NCBI GenBank assembly: GCA_036648855.1
Contig: JAVWCU010000011.1
Coordinates: 1-21,880 of the forward strand
Source of the DNA: Faecenecus sp036648855
GTDB taxonomy: Bacteria > Bacillota_I > Bacilli_A > RF39 > UBA660
Direction: 5' to 3'
DNA: 21,880 bases
Positions within the stretch are counted from its first letter, which is position 1. Each line of letters opens with the position of its first letter. Positions 6,471 through 12,972 of the stretch are shown here, piece after piece. The position numbers and the translations under genes were made by a program. The notes under the pieces were generated by a model. That model was not told the origin of the DNA. It saw only the letters and a program-made list of their open reading frames with translations, and searched no databases.

Positions 6471-7367
6471 CTATAAACGATTTATTAAATAATATATATA
6501 AATAGCTATAGCTGCAGTAAAAATTACTGCTAGCAAGACTATTAAAAAGGTTTTAATAGATGGCTTTTTTTCTATGAATTCATCACTGCCATCCTCATCA
6601 AAATCCGTATCACTTAAATCCATTGATCTAGTATAAAATGAATGATCTACATTATCTTCTCGCTTAGTTGTACCCTCACTTTTTTCGCTCTCTTTTTGTA
6701 GTTCATTTTCTAGAATATCTTTACTAAGTGATTCTGAAATTACTGTTTCATTTAAACTATTTGGCATTAGGTCTTCTAGTAATTCGCTATTTTTACCAGT
6801 AATTTCATTCTTAGCAGAACTATTAATTAGTGATTTTGTTGTAATCGTGTTAATTAATTCTGCTAGGTCATTATCTCGATTATAATTATCATCAGTTTTA
6901 TTATATTCACTAGAGATAGAATGTGCTGACTCTTTTTTATAGTTAGCAATAGCTTCAGGGCTCATATTAGTTAGCACATTATAATCGGTGTTTCTCAGTT
7001 TGCGTTTTTTATCTAATTCATCTACTTCTTCCCTATTTTTCTTGGCAGCTGTCAGGACACTATTAATATCATATATTTTATCTTCATTTTCATGGAAAAA
7101 CACAGATAAATCTTCACTTTTTTTAACTCTGTTCATGTCTATTACATCTTGAATTTCTTTTATTCGTTGATAATTTTCTCTGGTGGTATTTTCTTGAAGG
7201 TTCATATGATTTAAATCAACAGCGCGATTATCAGGTTCTATTTCTCCCACTTGTTTGTAGATGGTCTGTTTATAAAAACTATCATATAAATCTTTGTTTT
7301 TATCTAATCTACTTTTAGACTTTTTTTCTTGTAGATTATCCACATATCGCTCCATTCTACTTCCCAT
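6471..7367 (-). CDS. tail-anchored acidic protein of unknown function
   Basis: I do not recognise this 298-residue protein. Nearly all of it is charged and polar, with many Asn, Glu, Asp and Lys residues, predicted helical or disordered and without a signal peptide. Residues about 75-95 and 100-125 look helical. The last 28 residues are one hydrophobic segment (TFLIVLLAVIFTAAIAIYIYY) flanked by KKPSIK and ending NRL, so it is most likely a C-terminally anchored cytoplasmic-facing protein. I place the start at ATG 7367 because AGAGGTG lies 6 nt upstream. The in-frame GTG three codons earlier overlaps that site. It leads the operon with the DUF4234 and DUF2752 genes, under a promoter that shares its -35 with the ferredoxin promoter. 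Confidence 0.83.
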   Translation of the reverse strand: MGSRMERYVDNLQEKKSKSRLDKNKDLYDSFYKQTIYKQVGEIEPDNRAVDLNHMNLQENTTRENYQRIKEIQDVIDMNRVKKSEDLSVFFHENEDKIYDINSVLTAAKKNREEVDELDKKRKLRNTDYNVLTNMSPEAIANYKKESAHSISSEYNKTDDNYNRDNDLAELINTITTKSLINSSAKNEITGKNSELLEDLMPNSLNETVISESLSKDILENELQKESEKSEGTTKREDNVDHSFYTRSMDLSDTDFDEDGSDEFIEKKPSIKTFLIVLLAVIFTAAIAIYIYYLINRL

Positions 7368-7380
7368 GAACTTCACCTCT

Positions 7381-7396
7381 TATGATAATTATCATA
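7381..7396. repeat. perfect 16-bp palindrome, possible operator or leader hairpin
   Basis: TATGATAATTATCATA reads the same on both strands. It lies between the predicted -10 (7421-7416) and the ribosome binding site of the tail-anchored protein gene, so it would be within the 5' leader. It resembles half-sites of Fur-family boxes (TGATAAT/ATTATCA), but the halves overlap too closely for a standard 7-1-7 box. Confidence 0.45.
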
Positions 7397-7415
7397 TCAT
7401 AAAATTTAGATAAAT

Positions 7416-7443
7416 AATATACTGTTCTAAAAATTGTTGTTAA
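7416..7443 (-). promoter_or_regulatory. promoter of the tail-anchored/DUF4234/DUF2752 operon
   Basis: Minus strand TTAACA (7443-7438), 16-bp spacer, TATATT (7421-7416). The -35 occupies nearly the same bases as the -35 of the divergent ferredoxin promoter. Confidence 0.5.
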
Positions 7444-7465
7444 TATTCATTATCTATTTTATAAT
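7437..7465 (+). promoter_or_regulatory. promoter of ferredoxin gene
   Basis: TTGTTA (7437-7442), 17-bp spacer, TATAAT (7460-7465), about 20 bp upstream of the TTG start. Confidence 0.6.
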
Positions 7466-7485
7466 ATACGTAAGGAGTGATTAAT

Positions 7486-7689
7486 TTGAAAGTAAAGGTA
7501 CTAAAAGAATCATGTATTGGATGTGGAGCATGCCAAGCTATTTCTAGTTCGACTTTTGAACTTGGGGATGATGGGTTGGCTGAAGTTATAGTAGATAGTA
7601 TTGCTAAAGAAAAGGAAATTGAAGTATTGGATGCAGCTGAAAGTTGTCCTACCGGGGCAATAGAGGTTAACACTTTAGCTTCTAATTAA
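7486..7689 (+). CDS. fer: single-cluster [4Fe-4S] ferredoxin
   Basis: A 67-residue electron carrier. Cysteines C10, C13 and C16 (CIGCGAC) and C54 followed by Pro (SCPTGAI) give the classical ligands of one [4Fe-4S] cluster. The second cluster motif of clostridial 2[4Fe-4S] ferredoxins is missing, so it belongs to the Bacillus Fer type. It acts in the cytosol and its partners cannot be told from here. I choose TTG at 7486, eight bases after AAGGAG. The in-frame GTG at 7477 overlaps the ribosome binding site. It is monocistronic, with its own promoter and terminator, and divergent from the tail-anchored protein operon. Confidence 0.93.
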   Translation: MKVKVLKESCIGCGACQAISSSTFELGDDGLAEVIVDSIAKEKEIEVLDAAESCPTGAIEVNTLASN

Positions 7690-7711
7690 ATCACTATAGG
7701 TGATTTTTTTA
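7688..7711 (+). terminator. terminator of the ferredoxin gene
   Basis: AATCAC-TATAG-GTGATT followed by a T run, starting at the TAA stop. The same hairpin read on the minus strand has only a weak T tract, so it could partly serve the convergent phosphoesterase gene. Confidence 0.85.
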
Positions 7712-7726
7712 TTGGCAGGAATCTTT

Positions 7727-8674
7727 TTAACTTTTTTTAATATATACCTCTTTTTTAACTAAGGTTTTAGATTCTATAAATTCTTGTCTTTCTACTTCAA
7801 TTTCATATACTTTATTAAATTCTTTTATTGTTAGGAATAAAACACCTGCCTGATAATTACTTAATTTATTGGTAGATGAGTCTACACTTTTTAAACTTGG
7901 TACCTGGCACAATAATGTCTCACCCCCTATGGGTTCTCCTCCCATGTGAAAGTGTCCTTGGCAAATTATATGAGGGGCATTAAGTTTTAAAAAGCGAAAT
8001 TCTTTATTGATTTTTATTTCACTTAATCGCTTGTTTTCCATGCTCCCGTGGCTTAAATTAATTTTTAATCCACCTATATCTAGGCATGAAAATAAGTTAT
8101 TTAAAAAAAACATATTTTTACATTCACTGGCAATTACTCTACCGATATCACATTTATCATTTTCCATGAATTTTAAATCATGATTACCCGTTATAAAATA
8201 AGTGGGTATATCAGTTGGATGATACATTTTTAATCTAGCTAATGAGGTATCTAAATTACCAGCACTAATTTTACGTGGATTATGGATTCTATTACTAGGA
8301 CCATTTAAGATATCTCCTAAATCAAACACATAAGTTACGCCACGCTTTATGGCTTCATTATAAGCACTGGTAATATATTTAATATTGTCTTCACTATGGC
8401 CAATATGCTTATCACTAACAAGCATAAGTTTTAATGTATTATGAGGAAAAGCAAAACAGTGAATTTTGTATTCCCTTTTTGAATAAGCAATGTGAGGGAT
8501 ACCATTTGTAGATTTAATATATATTGTCTGATTATTTCTTTTGTTTATTTCAGAAATAAACTCTATTAATTCAGAACTAGATATATTTAAACTATCCCTT
8601 ATAACTTCAAAGCTTCTACATTTTAATAAATTATAGTTAATTATATTTAAAATATTATTTTCTTCATCAATCAT
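7727..8674 (-). CDS. calcineurin-like metallophosphoesterase with N-terminal helical domain
   Basis: A 315-residue protein. From about residue 80 it is a calcineurin-like metallophosphoesterase with all five metal motifs: D88-x-H90 in VSDKHIGH, D118-x-x-D121 in DLGDIL, GNHD at 163-166, H209 in LSHG and GHFH at 240-243. These bind the two metal ions that hydrolyse phosphoester bonds. The substrate is not evident. Residues about 5-60 form a separate helical segment with the feel of a winged-helix or small nucleic acid-binding domain (LLKCRSFEVIRDSLNISSSELIEFI, split here by description only), which hints at a nucleic acid substrate but is uncertain. ATG with AAAGGAGA upstream. It follows rluB across a terminator, so it is probably its own unit. 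Confidence 0.88.
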   Translation of the reverse strand: MIDEENNILNIINYNLLKCRSFEVIRDSLNISSSELIEFISEINKRNNQTIYIKSTNGIPHIAYSKREYKIHCFAFPHNTLKLMLVSDKHIGHSEDNIKYITSAYNEAIKRGVTYVFDLGDILNGPSNRIHNPRKISAGNLDTSLARLKMYHPTDIPTYFITGNHDLKFMENDKCDIGRVIASECKNMFFLNNLFSCLDIGGLKINLSHGSMENKRLSEIKINKEFRFLKLNAPHIICQGHFHMGGEPIGGETLLCQVPSLKSVDSSTNKLSNYQAGVLFLTIKEFNKVYEIEVERQEFIESKTLVKKEVYIKKS

Positions 8675-8709
8675 ACTAGTCTCCTTTATATTATCTATAA
8701 AAGCACATG

Positions 8710-8738
8710 AAAAAGTAAATTAAAATAATTTACTTTTT
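8710..8738 (-). terminator. terminator of rluB
   Basis: A 13-bp inverted repeat AAAAAGTAAATTA/TAATTTACTTTTT with a 3-nt loop. Its T-rich arm forms the release tract, and the rluB stop codon lies inside the stem. Confidence 0.82.
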
Positions 8739-9449
8739 ATTTAAAAATTCATGTAATTGTTTCACTTCTTTTGGATTAAGCTTACGATATTCTCCAGATT
8801 CTAACCCTTTTAAAGTTAAAAATCCGATTCTTTCCCTTTTTAGTTTAATGACTTCTAATCCCACTGCTGCTAACATACGCTTGATTTGGTGATTTTTTCC
8901 TTCATGTATTACTACTTCTATTATAGAAGTATTTGAAACTTTATCTGTTTTACGCAATTTAACATAATCAGGGATTACTTTTATTTCATCTAACATAACT
9001 CCACTTTTTAGGGGTACTAGATGTTCTCCTTTAGCAATTCCTTTTACTTTTGCAATATACACTTTTTCAAGTTCTGATGAGGGATGCATCATTTGATTAG
9101 CTAAATCACCATCATTAGTTAAAAATAATAAGCCTGTTGTATCATAGTCTAGTCTTCCTACAGGATAAATTCGCTTATTCGTAGGGATATAATCCATAAC
9201 TGTTTTTCGACCTTTATCATCATTAGTAGTAGTAACTACCCCTCTTGGTTTGTTAAATAAGTAATATTCTTTTTGCTCAGTAGCAAGTTTGATATTGTCA
9301 ACGGTTATTTCTTGATGCTCCCCTACTTTTGTCCCAAGTTCGGTTATTACTTCACCATCCACTTTGACTTTTCTTGCTTTTATTAATTCTTCTGCCTTAC
9401 GCCTAGAACAAACTCCCGCGTTAGCAATTACTTTTTGTAAACGTTCCAC
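8730..9449 (-). CDS. rluB: 23S rRNA pseudouridine synthase RluB
   Basis: A 239-residue enzyme of the RsuA/RluB family that makes pseudouridine in 23S rRNA (position 2605 in E. coli numbering, by family). An S4 RNA-binding domain occupies residues 1-60 (ERLQKVIANAGVCSRRKAEELI). The catalytic domain follows, with the catalytic aspartate D101 in GRLDYDTTGLL and the late motif EGKNHQIKRMLAAVG. I start at GTG 9449, which lies 6 nt after AGGTG and gives the family-typical N-terminus MERLQK. The ATG two codons upstream overlaps that ribosome binding site. It has its own promoter and terminator and lies downstream of the D,D-carboxypeptidase gene, as in B. subtilis (dacB-spmA-spmB-rluB) but without spmA and spmB. 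Confidence 0.94.
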   Translation of the reverse strand: MERLQKVIANAGVCSRRKAEELIKARKVKVDGEVITELGTKVGEHQEITVDNIKLATEQKEYYLFNKPRGVVTTTNDDKGRKTVMDYIPTNKRIYPVGRLDYDTTGLLFLTNDGDLANQMMHPSSELEKVYIAKVKGIAKGEHLVPLKSGVMLDEIKVIPDYVKLRKTDKVSNTSIIEVVIHEGKNHQIKRMLAAVGLEVIKLKRERIGFLTLKGLESGEYRKLNPKEVKQLHEFLNKK

Positions 9450-9467
9450 TTCCATCACCTAGGCTAC

Positions 9468-9496
9468 ATTATACAGGAAAGTTTTTCTAATTGCAA
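9468..9496 (-). promoter_or_regulatory. promoter of rluB
   Basis: Minus strand TTGCAA (9496-9491), 17-bp spacer, TATAAT (9473-9468). The -35 lies inside the last codons of the carboxypeptidase gene. Confidence 0.72.
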
Positions 9497-10584
9497 TTGA
9501 AAACCGTAGTAAACCAAGTATAAATAGAGGTAATAATATACTTTATTCCCACTTTTTCTTTTTTTAATACGTAAATCGGTTCTTCTTTTAATAAAGTATC
9601 CCGTAAATAAACTTTTGCCATGCCTACAATAGTATTATCTTTATACTTTTCTAATTTGGTTAACTGAATTAATATTTTTATTTGATCTTTTTCAGAAGAA
9701 GTAAGGGGATAAGAAAAAGAGTTTTTAATAATAATTTTGTCTTTATAAAAAGCCTCATCTATTTTAAACTTATTTTTATTTAAAATAATATAATTATCAT
9801 ATTTATTATAGATATCTTCATATAGTTCTATCTGTGTCTTGTATTGATTACCGTCATTTAAAGTAACTGCCGTTAATGCTAAGCCATTTTTATTAGAGGT
9901 TGTAACTAGAGTTTTCCCAGCTTTTGGAGTATATCCTGTTTTGCCTCCGGTTGCATATTTATAACTATAAAGTAAATCATTGCGATTATGCCATATGTAG
10001 GTTTTTGTTTCACTTGCTACAGTATATTTCTTTGTTTTTGATATTTCTCTATAAAGAGGCAACTTACTAGCATAGGCTGATAATTTTGCCATATCATGGG
10101 CTGTAGAATAATTTTTGGTTTTTTCGTCTAATCCATGACTATTGGTAAAGATCGTGTTGTCCATACCTATTTCTTTGGCTTTTTGGTTCATCTGTTCAAC
10201 GAATTTAGCTTCAGTTGATCCTATGTATGTAGCAATAACGATAGCGGCATCATTTCCACTTCGTAGCATTAAGCCATACAATAAGTCTTTTAATTTCATT
10301 TTCTCATGTAATTCTAAATAAATATTAGAGCCATACATAGTTAAAACTTCTTCTCCTATAGTTACAATGTCTTCTGTTTTACCTGACTCGATTGCTAATA
10401 CACAAGTCATTATTTTAGTAATAGAGGCAATCAAATGAGGCTCATCTTTTGCTTTTGAGTAAAGTATTCGCCCACTATCTATATCCATTACTACTGCATT
10501 TCTAGCGCTTACACTTAAAGAAGAAACTGAAAACGGGAAGATTAAGTAACTGCTTAAAAGGAAAAACATTATAATTTTATGCAA
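9487..10584 (-). CDS. D-alanyl-D-alanine carboxypeptidase (DacB/DacF type)
   Basis: A 365-residue low-molecular-weight penicillin-binding protein that trims the terminal D-Ala from peptidoglycan stem peptides. A signal peptide spans about 1-27 (cleavage near VSA). The serine peptidase motifs are all present: S54-x-x-K57 (SITK), SGN at 109-111 and KTG at 215-217. A beta-rich C-terminal domain spans about 270-340, and a final amphipathic or hydrophobic helix (about 345-362) would attach it to the outer face of the membrane. I choose TTG at 10584, 6 nt after AGGTG. The in-frame GTG upstream overlaps that site. Its position before rluB recalls B. subtilis dacB, the spore cortex enzyme, but sequence alone does not separate DacB, DacF and DacA roles. 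Confidence 0.9.
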   Translation of the reverse strand: MHKIIMFFLLSSYLIFPFSVSSLSVSARNAVVMDIDSGRILYSKAKDEPHLIASITKIMTCVLAIESGKTEDIVTIGEEVLTMYGSNIYLELHEKMKLKDLLYGLMLRSGNDAAIVIATYIGSTEAKFVEQMNQKAKEIGMDNTIFTNSHGLDEKTKNYSTAHDMAKLSAYASKLPLYREISKTKKYTVASETKTYIWHNRNDLLYSYKYATGGKTGYTPKAGKTLVTTSNKNGLALTAVTLNDGNQYKTQIELYEDIYNKYDNYIILNKNKFKIDEAFYKDKIIIKNSFSYPLTSSEKDQIKILIQLTKLEKYKDNTIVGMAKVYLRDTLLKEEPIYVLKKEKVGIKYIITSIYTWFTTVFNCN

Positions 10585-10608
10585 TATAATCACCTAGTTA
10601 ATTATATG

Positions 10609-10632
10609 AAAAAAGGGACTAGTTTAGTCCTC
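10609..10632 (-). terminator. terminator of the lipoprotein gene
   Basis: Minus strand GGACTA-AAC-TAGTCC hairpin followed by C and a six-T run, just after the lipoprotein stop. Confidence 0.83.
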
Positions 10633-10641
10633 TTTATAATA

Positions 10642-11187
10642 TTATTCTTGATACATTCCATGAATTTTTTGTCTCATAATTTCTGTAATATCATCCATGG
10701 TCCATTTTTTATCTTTTTTAGTAAGAGTAAAATTTAGTGTGTATTTTATTTTATCTTTTGTTTCTTTTATTTTCTTTATTTTATAATTCATAAATTTTTT
10801 AGAATCAATGGAGTTATCTTGGCCTTTAAATTCTTCTTTATGAGATTCTAAGTAAAGATTAGCTTCCTTTATAGTTCTATTATAATCAAATACTTCTATT
10901 TCTACATCTACTTTTGCTTTACTTCCATCTACAGTTTCTTGTTTAATTTTATACATTAAATTTTGATACTGCTTTTTAAACAACTCTTTATAGTCTTTTT
11001 TTTGCTCGCTATCAAGGGTATCATTTCTAGATATAACATCATCTAACTGTTTTATTACAACACTATCTACAGTTTGATATTTTCCTAAAAATTCTTCTAC
11101 GCGTTTTGTTGGAGTATTCATCATATCCCCAAAACTACACCCGGTTATTAAAACTGCTCCTAAAATAAATATTACTATTTTTTTCAT
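10642..11187 (-). CDS. putative lipoprotein of unknown function
   Basis: A 181-residue secreted lipoprotein. The signal sequence ends in the lipobox LITGC, so C17 would be the lipidated cysteine anchoring it to the outer face of the membrane. The mature part starts with NTPTKRVEEFLGKYQ, followed by a predicted alternation of long helices and strands with many Lys, Asp and Glu residues. The repeated alternation of VDVEIEVFDYNRTIKEA and YTLNFTLTKKDKKWTMDD looks like an NTF2/DUF4878-type lipoprotein fold, but I cannot name the family. ATG with GAGGTGAG upstream, and this site is buried in an inverted repeat (11190-11217). It lies 53 bp after asnS with no clear terminator between, so it may be co-transcribed with asnS. 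Confidence 0.85.
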   Translation of the reverse strand: MKKIVIFILGAVLITGCSFGDMMNTPTKRVEEFLGKYQTVDSVVIKQLDDVISRNDTLDSEQKKDYKELFKKQYQNLMYKIKQETVDGSKAKVDVEIEVFDYNRTIKEANLYLESHKEEFKGQDNSIDSKKFMNYKIKKIKETKDKIKYTLNFTLTKKDKKWTMDDITEIMRQKIHGMYQE

Positions 11188-11189
11188 TC

Positions 11190-11217
11190 TTTCTCACCTC
11201 ATTTATAGTGTGAGAAA
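11190..11217 (-). repeat. inverted repeat covering the lipoprotein ribosome binding site
   Basis: TTTCTCAC (11190-11197) and GTGAGAAA (11210-11217) are perfect 8-bp complements separated by 12 nt. In the minus-strand RNA the ribosome binding site GAGGTGAG lies in the 3' arm, two bases from the start region, so pairing would hide it. Confidence 0.55.
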
Positions 11218-11240
11218 TTTATTTGTTTTTATACATATTT

Positions 11241-12623
11241 TTAAAAATCACAACTATTAGGGGTTCTTGGGAATGGAATAACATCTCTAATATTTTCAAC
11301 ACCTGTTAAATAAATTAGTAATCTTTCAAAACCCATACCAAATCCAGAATGAATACAACCCCCATATTTTCTAAGGTTTAGATACCACTCCATTCCTTCA
11401 ACAGGAACATGCATTTCATTCATCCTAGCTACTAATTTATCGTAGTTTACTTCTCTTTCTGAGCCTCCCATTAATTCACCAGATCCTGGAACTAATAAAT
11501 CAACAGCCGCAACTGTTTTATTATCAGCATTAAGTTTCATGTAGAAAGACTTAATATCTTTTGGCCAGTCAGTAACAAAAACTGGGGAATCAAAATATTC
11601 TTCAGTTAAATACTTCTCATGTTCTTTAGCTAAATCTTGACCTGCAACTGGTGTATATTCAAATTTTTTACCACTAGCAAGTAGTATTCTAATAGCTTCT
11701 TCATGAGATACTCGAGCAGCTTTGTTAGATACTAGATGAATTAGTTTCTGAAGTAAACCTGTTTCTACAAATTTATCACAGAATTCTAGTTCTGATGGAC
11801 ACTTCTCCATAACATAATTAACAACATATTTTAGCATTTCTTCTTCTATATCCATTAACTCATTTAAATCACAAAAAGCTATTTCTGGTTCTATCATCCA
11901 AAATTCTGAGGCATGAGTTTTAGTATTAGAATTTTCAGCTCTAAAAGTCGGACCAAAGGTATATATTTTCTTATATGCCATGGCAAATGCTTCCCCTTGC
12001 AATTGACCAGATACAGTTAAAGCAGTATGTTTTCCAAAAAAGTCTTTGCTATAATCAACTTTACCAGTTGATGCTACTTTATTTAAATCAAGGGTGGTAA
12101 CTTGAAACATTTCTCCTGCTCCTTCACAGTCTGAACCGGTAATTAATGGAGCATGAAAATAAACATATCCTCGTTCTTGAAAATAAGTATGAATTGCCAT
12201 TGAGGCTACACTTCTTATTCTAAATACGGCCTGAAATAAGGACGTTCTGGGGCGAAGGTAAGCCATCTCTCTTAGGAACTCTCTAGTATGTCTTTTAGGT
12301 TGAATTGGATAATTTTCAGGGCTATCCCCTTCTAAAGTTACACTACTAGCTCCAATTTCAAAATCTTGCTGTTCTTTTGGTGATAGAAGCATTTTACCTG
12401 TTACCGTTATGGCACTACCTACTCTAAACTTGCTAACTTCATCAAAATTAGAAAGTTTATTATCATAGACAACTTGAACCGTTTTAAAATGAGTACCATC
12501 GAAGAAATCGATAAAACCAAATTCTTTTTGCTTTCGGTGATTTCTAATCCAGCCTTGAAGTGTGACTTCTTCTCCAATATACTTATTTACATCTAACATT
12601 ATTTCTCTTACATCTAATTTCAT
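11241..12623 (-). CDS. asnS: asparaginyl-tRNA synthetase
   Basis: A 460-residue class IIb aminoacyl-tRNA synthetase that charges tRNA-Asn with asparagine. The N-terminal OB-fold anticodon-binding domain (about 15-105) starts VTLQGWIRNHRKQKEFGFIDF. The class II catalytic core follows, with motif 1 near FRIRSVASMAIHTYFQERGY, motif 2 FRAENSNTKTHASEF and motif 3 GFGMGFERLLIYLTG. The AsnRS rather than AspRS assignment rests on the lack of the bacterial AspRS insertion, on the overall length, and on the upstream T-box whose specifier codon is AAC (Asn). ATG with AGGAGG 9 nt upstream. Expression is controlled by the T-box leader at 12650-12880. Confidence 0.96.
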   Translation of the reverse strand: MKLDVREIMLDVNKYIGEEVTLQGWIRNHRKQKEFGFIDFFDGTHFKTVQVVYDNKLSNFDEVSKFRVGSAITVTGKMLLSPKEQQDFEIGASSVTLEGDSPENYPIQPKRHTREFLREMAYLRPRTSLFQAVFRIRSVASMAIHTYFQERGYVYFHAPLITGSDCEGAGEMFQVTTLDLNKVASTGKVDYSKDFFGKHTALTVSGQLQGEAFAMAYKKIYTFGPTFRAENSNTKTHASEFWMIEPEIAFCDLNELMDIEEEMLKYVVNYVMEKCPSELEFCDKFVETGLLQKLIHLVSNKAARVSHEEAIRILLASGKKFEYTPVAGQDLAKEHEKYLTEEYFDSPVFVTDWPKDIKSFYMKLNADNKTVAAVDLLVPGSGELMGGSEREVNYDKLVARMNEMHVPVEGMEWYLNLRKYGGCIHSGFGMGFERLLIYLTGVENIRDVIPFPRTPNSCDF

Positions 12624-12649
12624 TATTTCATTCCTCCTAATTTTTTATA

Positions 12650-12690
12650 AAATAAAAACAGTAATTCTAGTCCACAAGGGACGAATCCTG
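12650..12690 (-). terminator. T-box intrinsic terminator of the asnS leader
   Basis: Minus strand CAGGATTCGTCC pairs with GGAC-TA-GAATT-A-CTG (small bulges) around a CTTGT loop, followed by TTTTTATTTT. The 5' arm includes the CGTCCC that would pair with the T-box sequence in the antiterminator. Confidence 0.78.
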
Positions 12691-12880
12691 TTAAATCCGC
12701 GGTACCACCCAAATTATGATATATATATCATCACTCTTCACATAACGGCGTGTATCCGACTGATTCTACTTTATTCTTTCAGTAACTCCCAAGTGTTTTT
12801 CATAAGATAAATGTTAGCTTACACCAGTTCTAACTCGCTTATTTGTAGTTCTTATTACTCTTCTTGTTCTTCGTTTATAG
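12650..12880 (-). promoter_or_regulatory. T-box riboswitch, tRNA-Asn responsive (asnS leader)
   Basis: A classical T-box leader on the minus strand. The T-box sequence GGGTGGTACCGCGG is at 12710-12697. The Stem I distal signature AGCGAG ... GGTGTAAG, flanked by complementary TTAG/CTAA, is at about 12840-12820. The likely specifier codon AAC, followed by A, is at 12797-12795. In this family, uncharged tRNA pairs its anticodon with the specifier and its CCA end with the TGGT bulge, stabilising the antiterminator and allowing asnS transcription. AAC fits the downstream AsnRS. I assigned the specifier by position and motif, without folding the RNA. Confidence 0.93.
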
Positions 12881-12884
12881 CGCC

Positions 12885-12914
12885 ATTATAGTATATTTGA
12901 ATAGTCCTTGTCAA
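12885..12914 (-). promoter_or_regulatory. promoter of the T-box/asnS transcript
   Basis: Minus strand consensus TTGACA (12914-12909), 18-bp spacer, consensus TATAAT (12890-12885), about 262 bp upstream of the asnS start. Confidence 0.85.
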
Positions 12915-12972
12915 TATTATTACCAGTATTACCTTGTTTTATGATAGAATAAATATAAGGATGTGGTATTTT

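Noticed and set aside
7381..7396. A true Fur box in front of the tail-anchored protein operon
   Set aside because: The half-sites TGATAA/TTATCA touch without the spacing of the 7-1-7 box (TGATAATnATTATCA). Kept only as an unspecified palindrome.
7440..7673. Minus-strand open frame opposite the ferredoxin
   Set aside because: It is the reverse of a well-conserved ferredoxin gene with promoter, ribosome binding site and terminator, and has no such signals itself.
12562..12810. Plus-strand open frame across the asnS start and leader
   Set aside because: It lies over the T-box riboswitch and the asnS 5' end on the opposite strand, with no ribosome binding site or recognisable protein.
12920..12950. 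A sigma-A promoter for trpS (TTACCA ... TAGAAT)
   Set aside because: The spacer would be 19 bp and the -35 match is poor. TAGAAT at 12945-12950 is a plausible -10, but the evidence is too thin to list as a feature.
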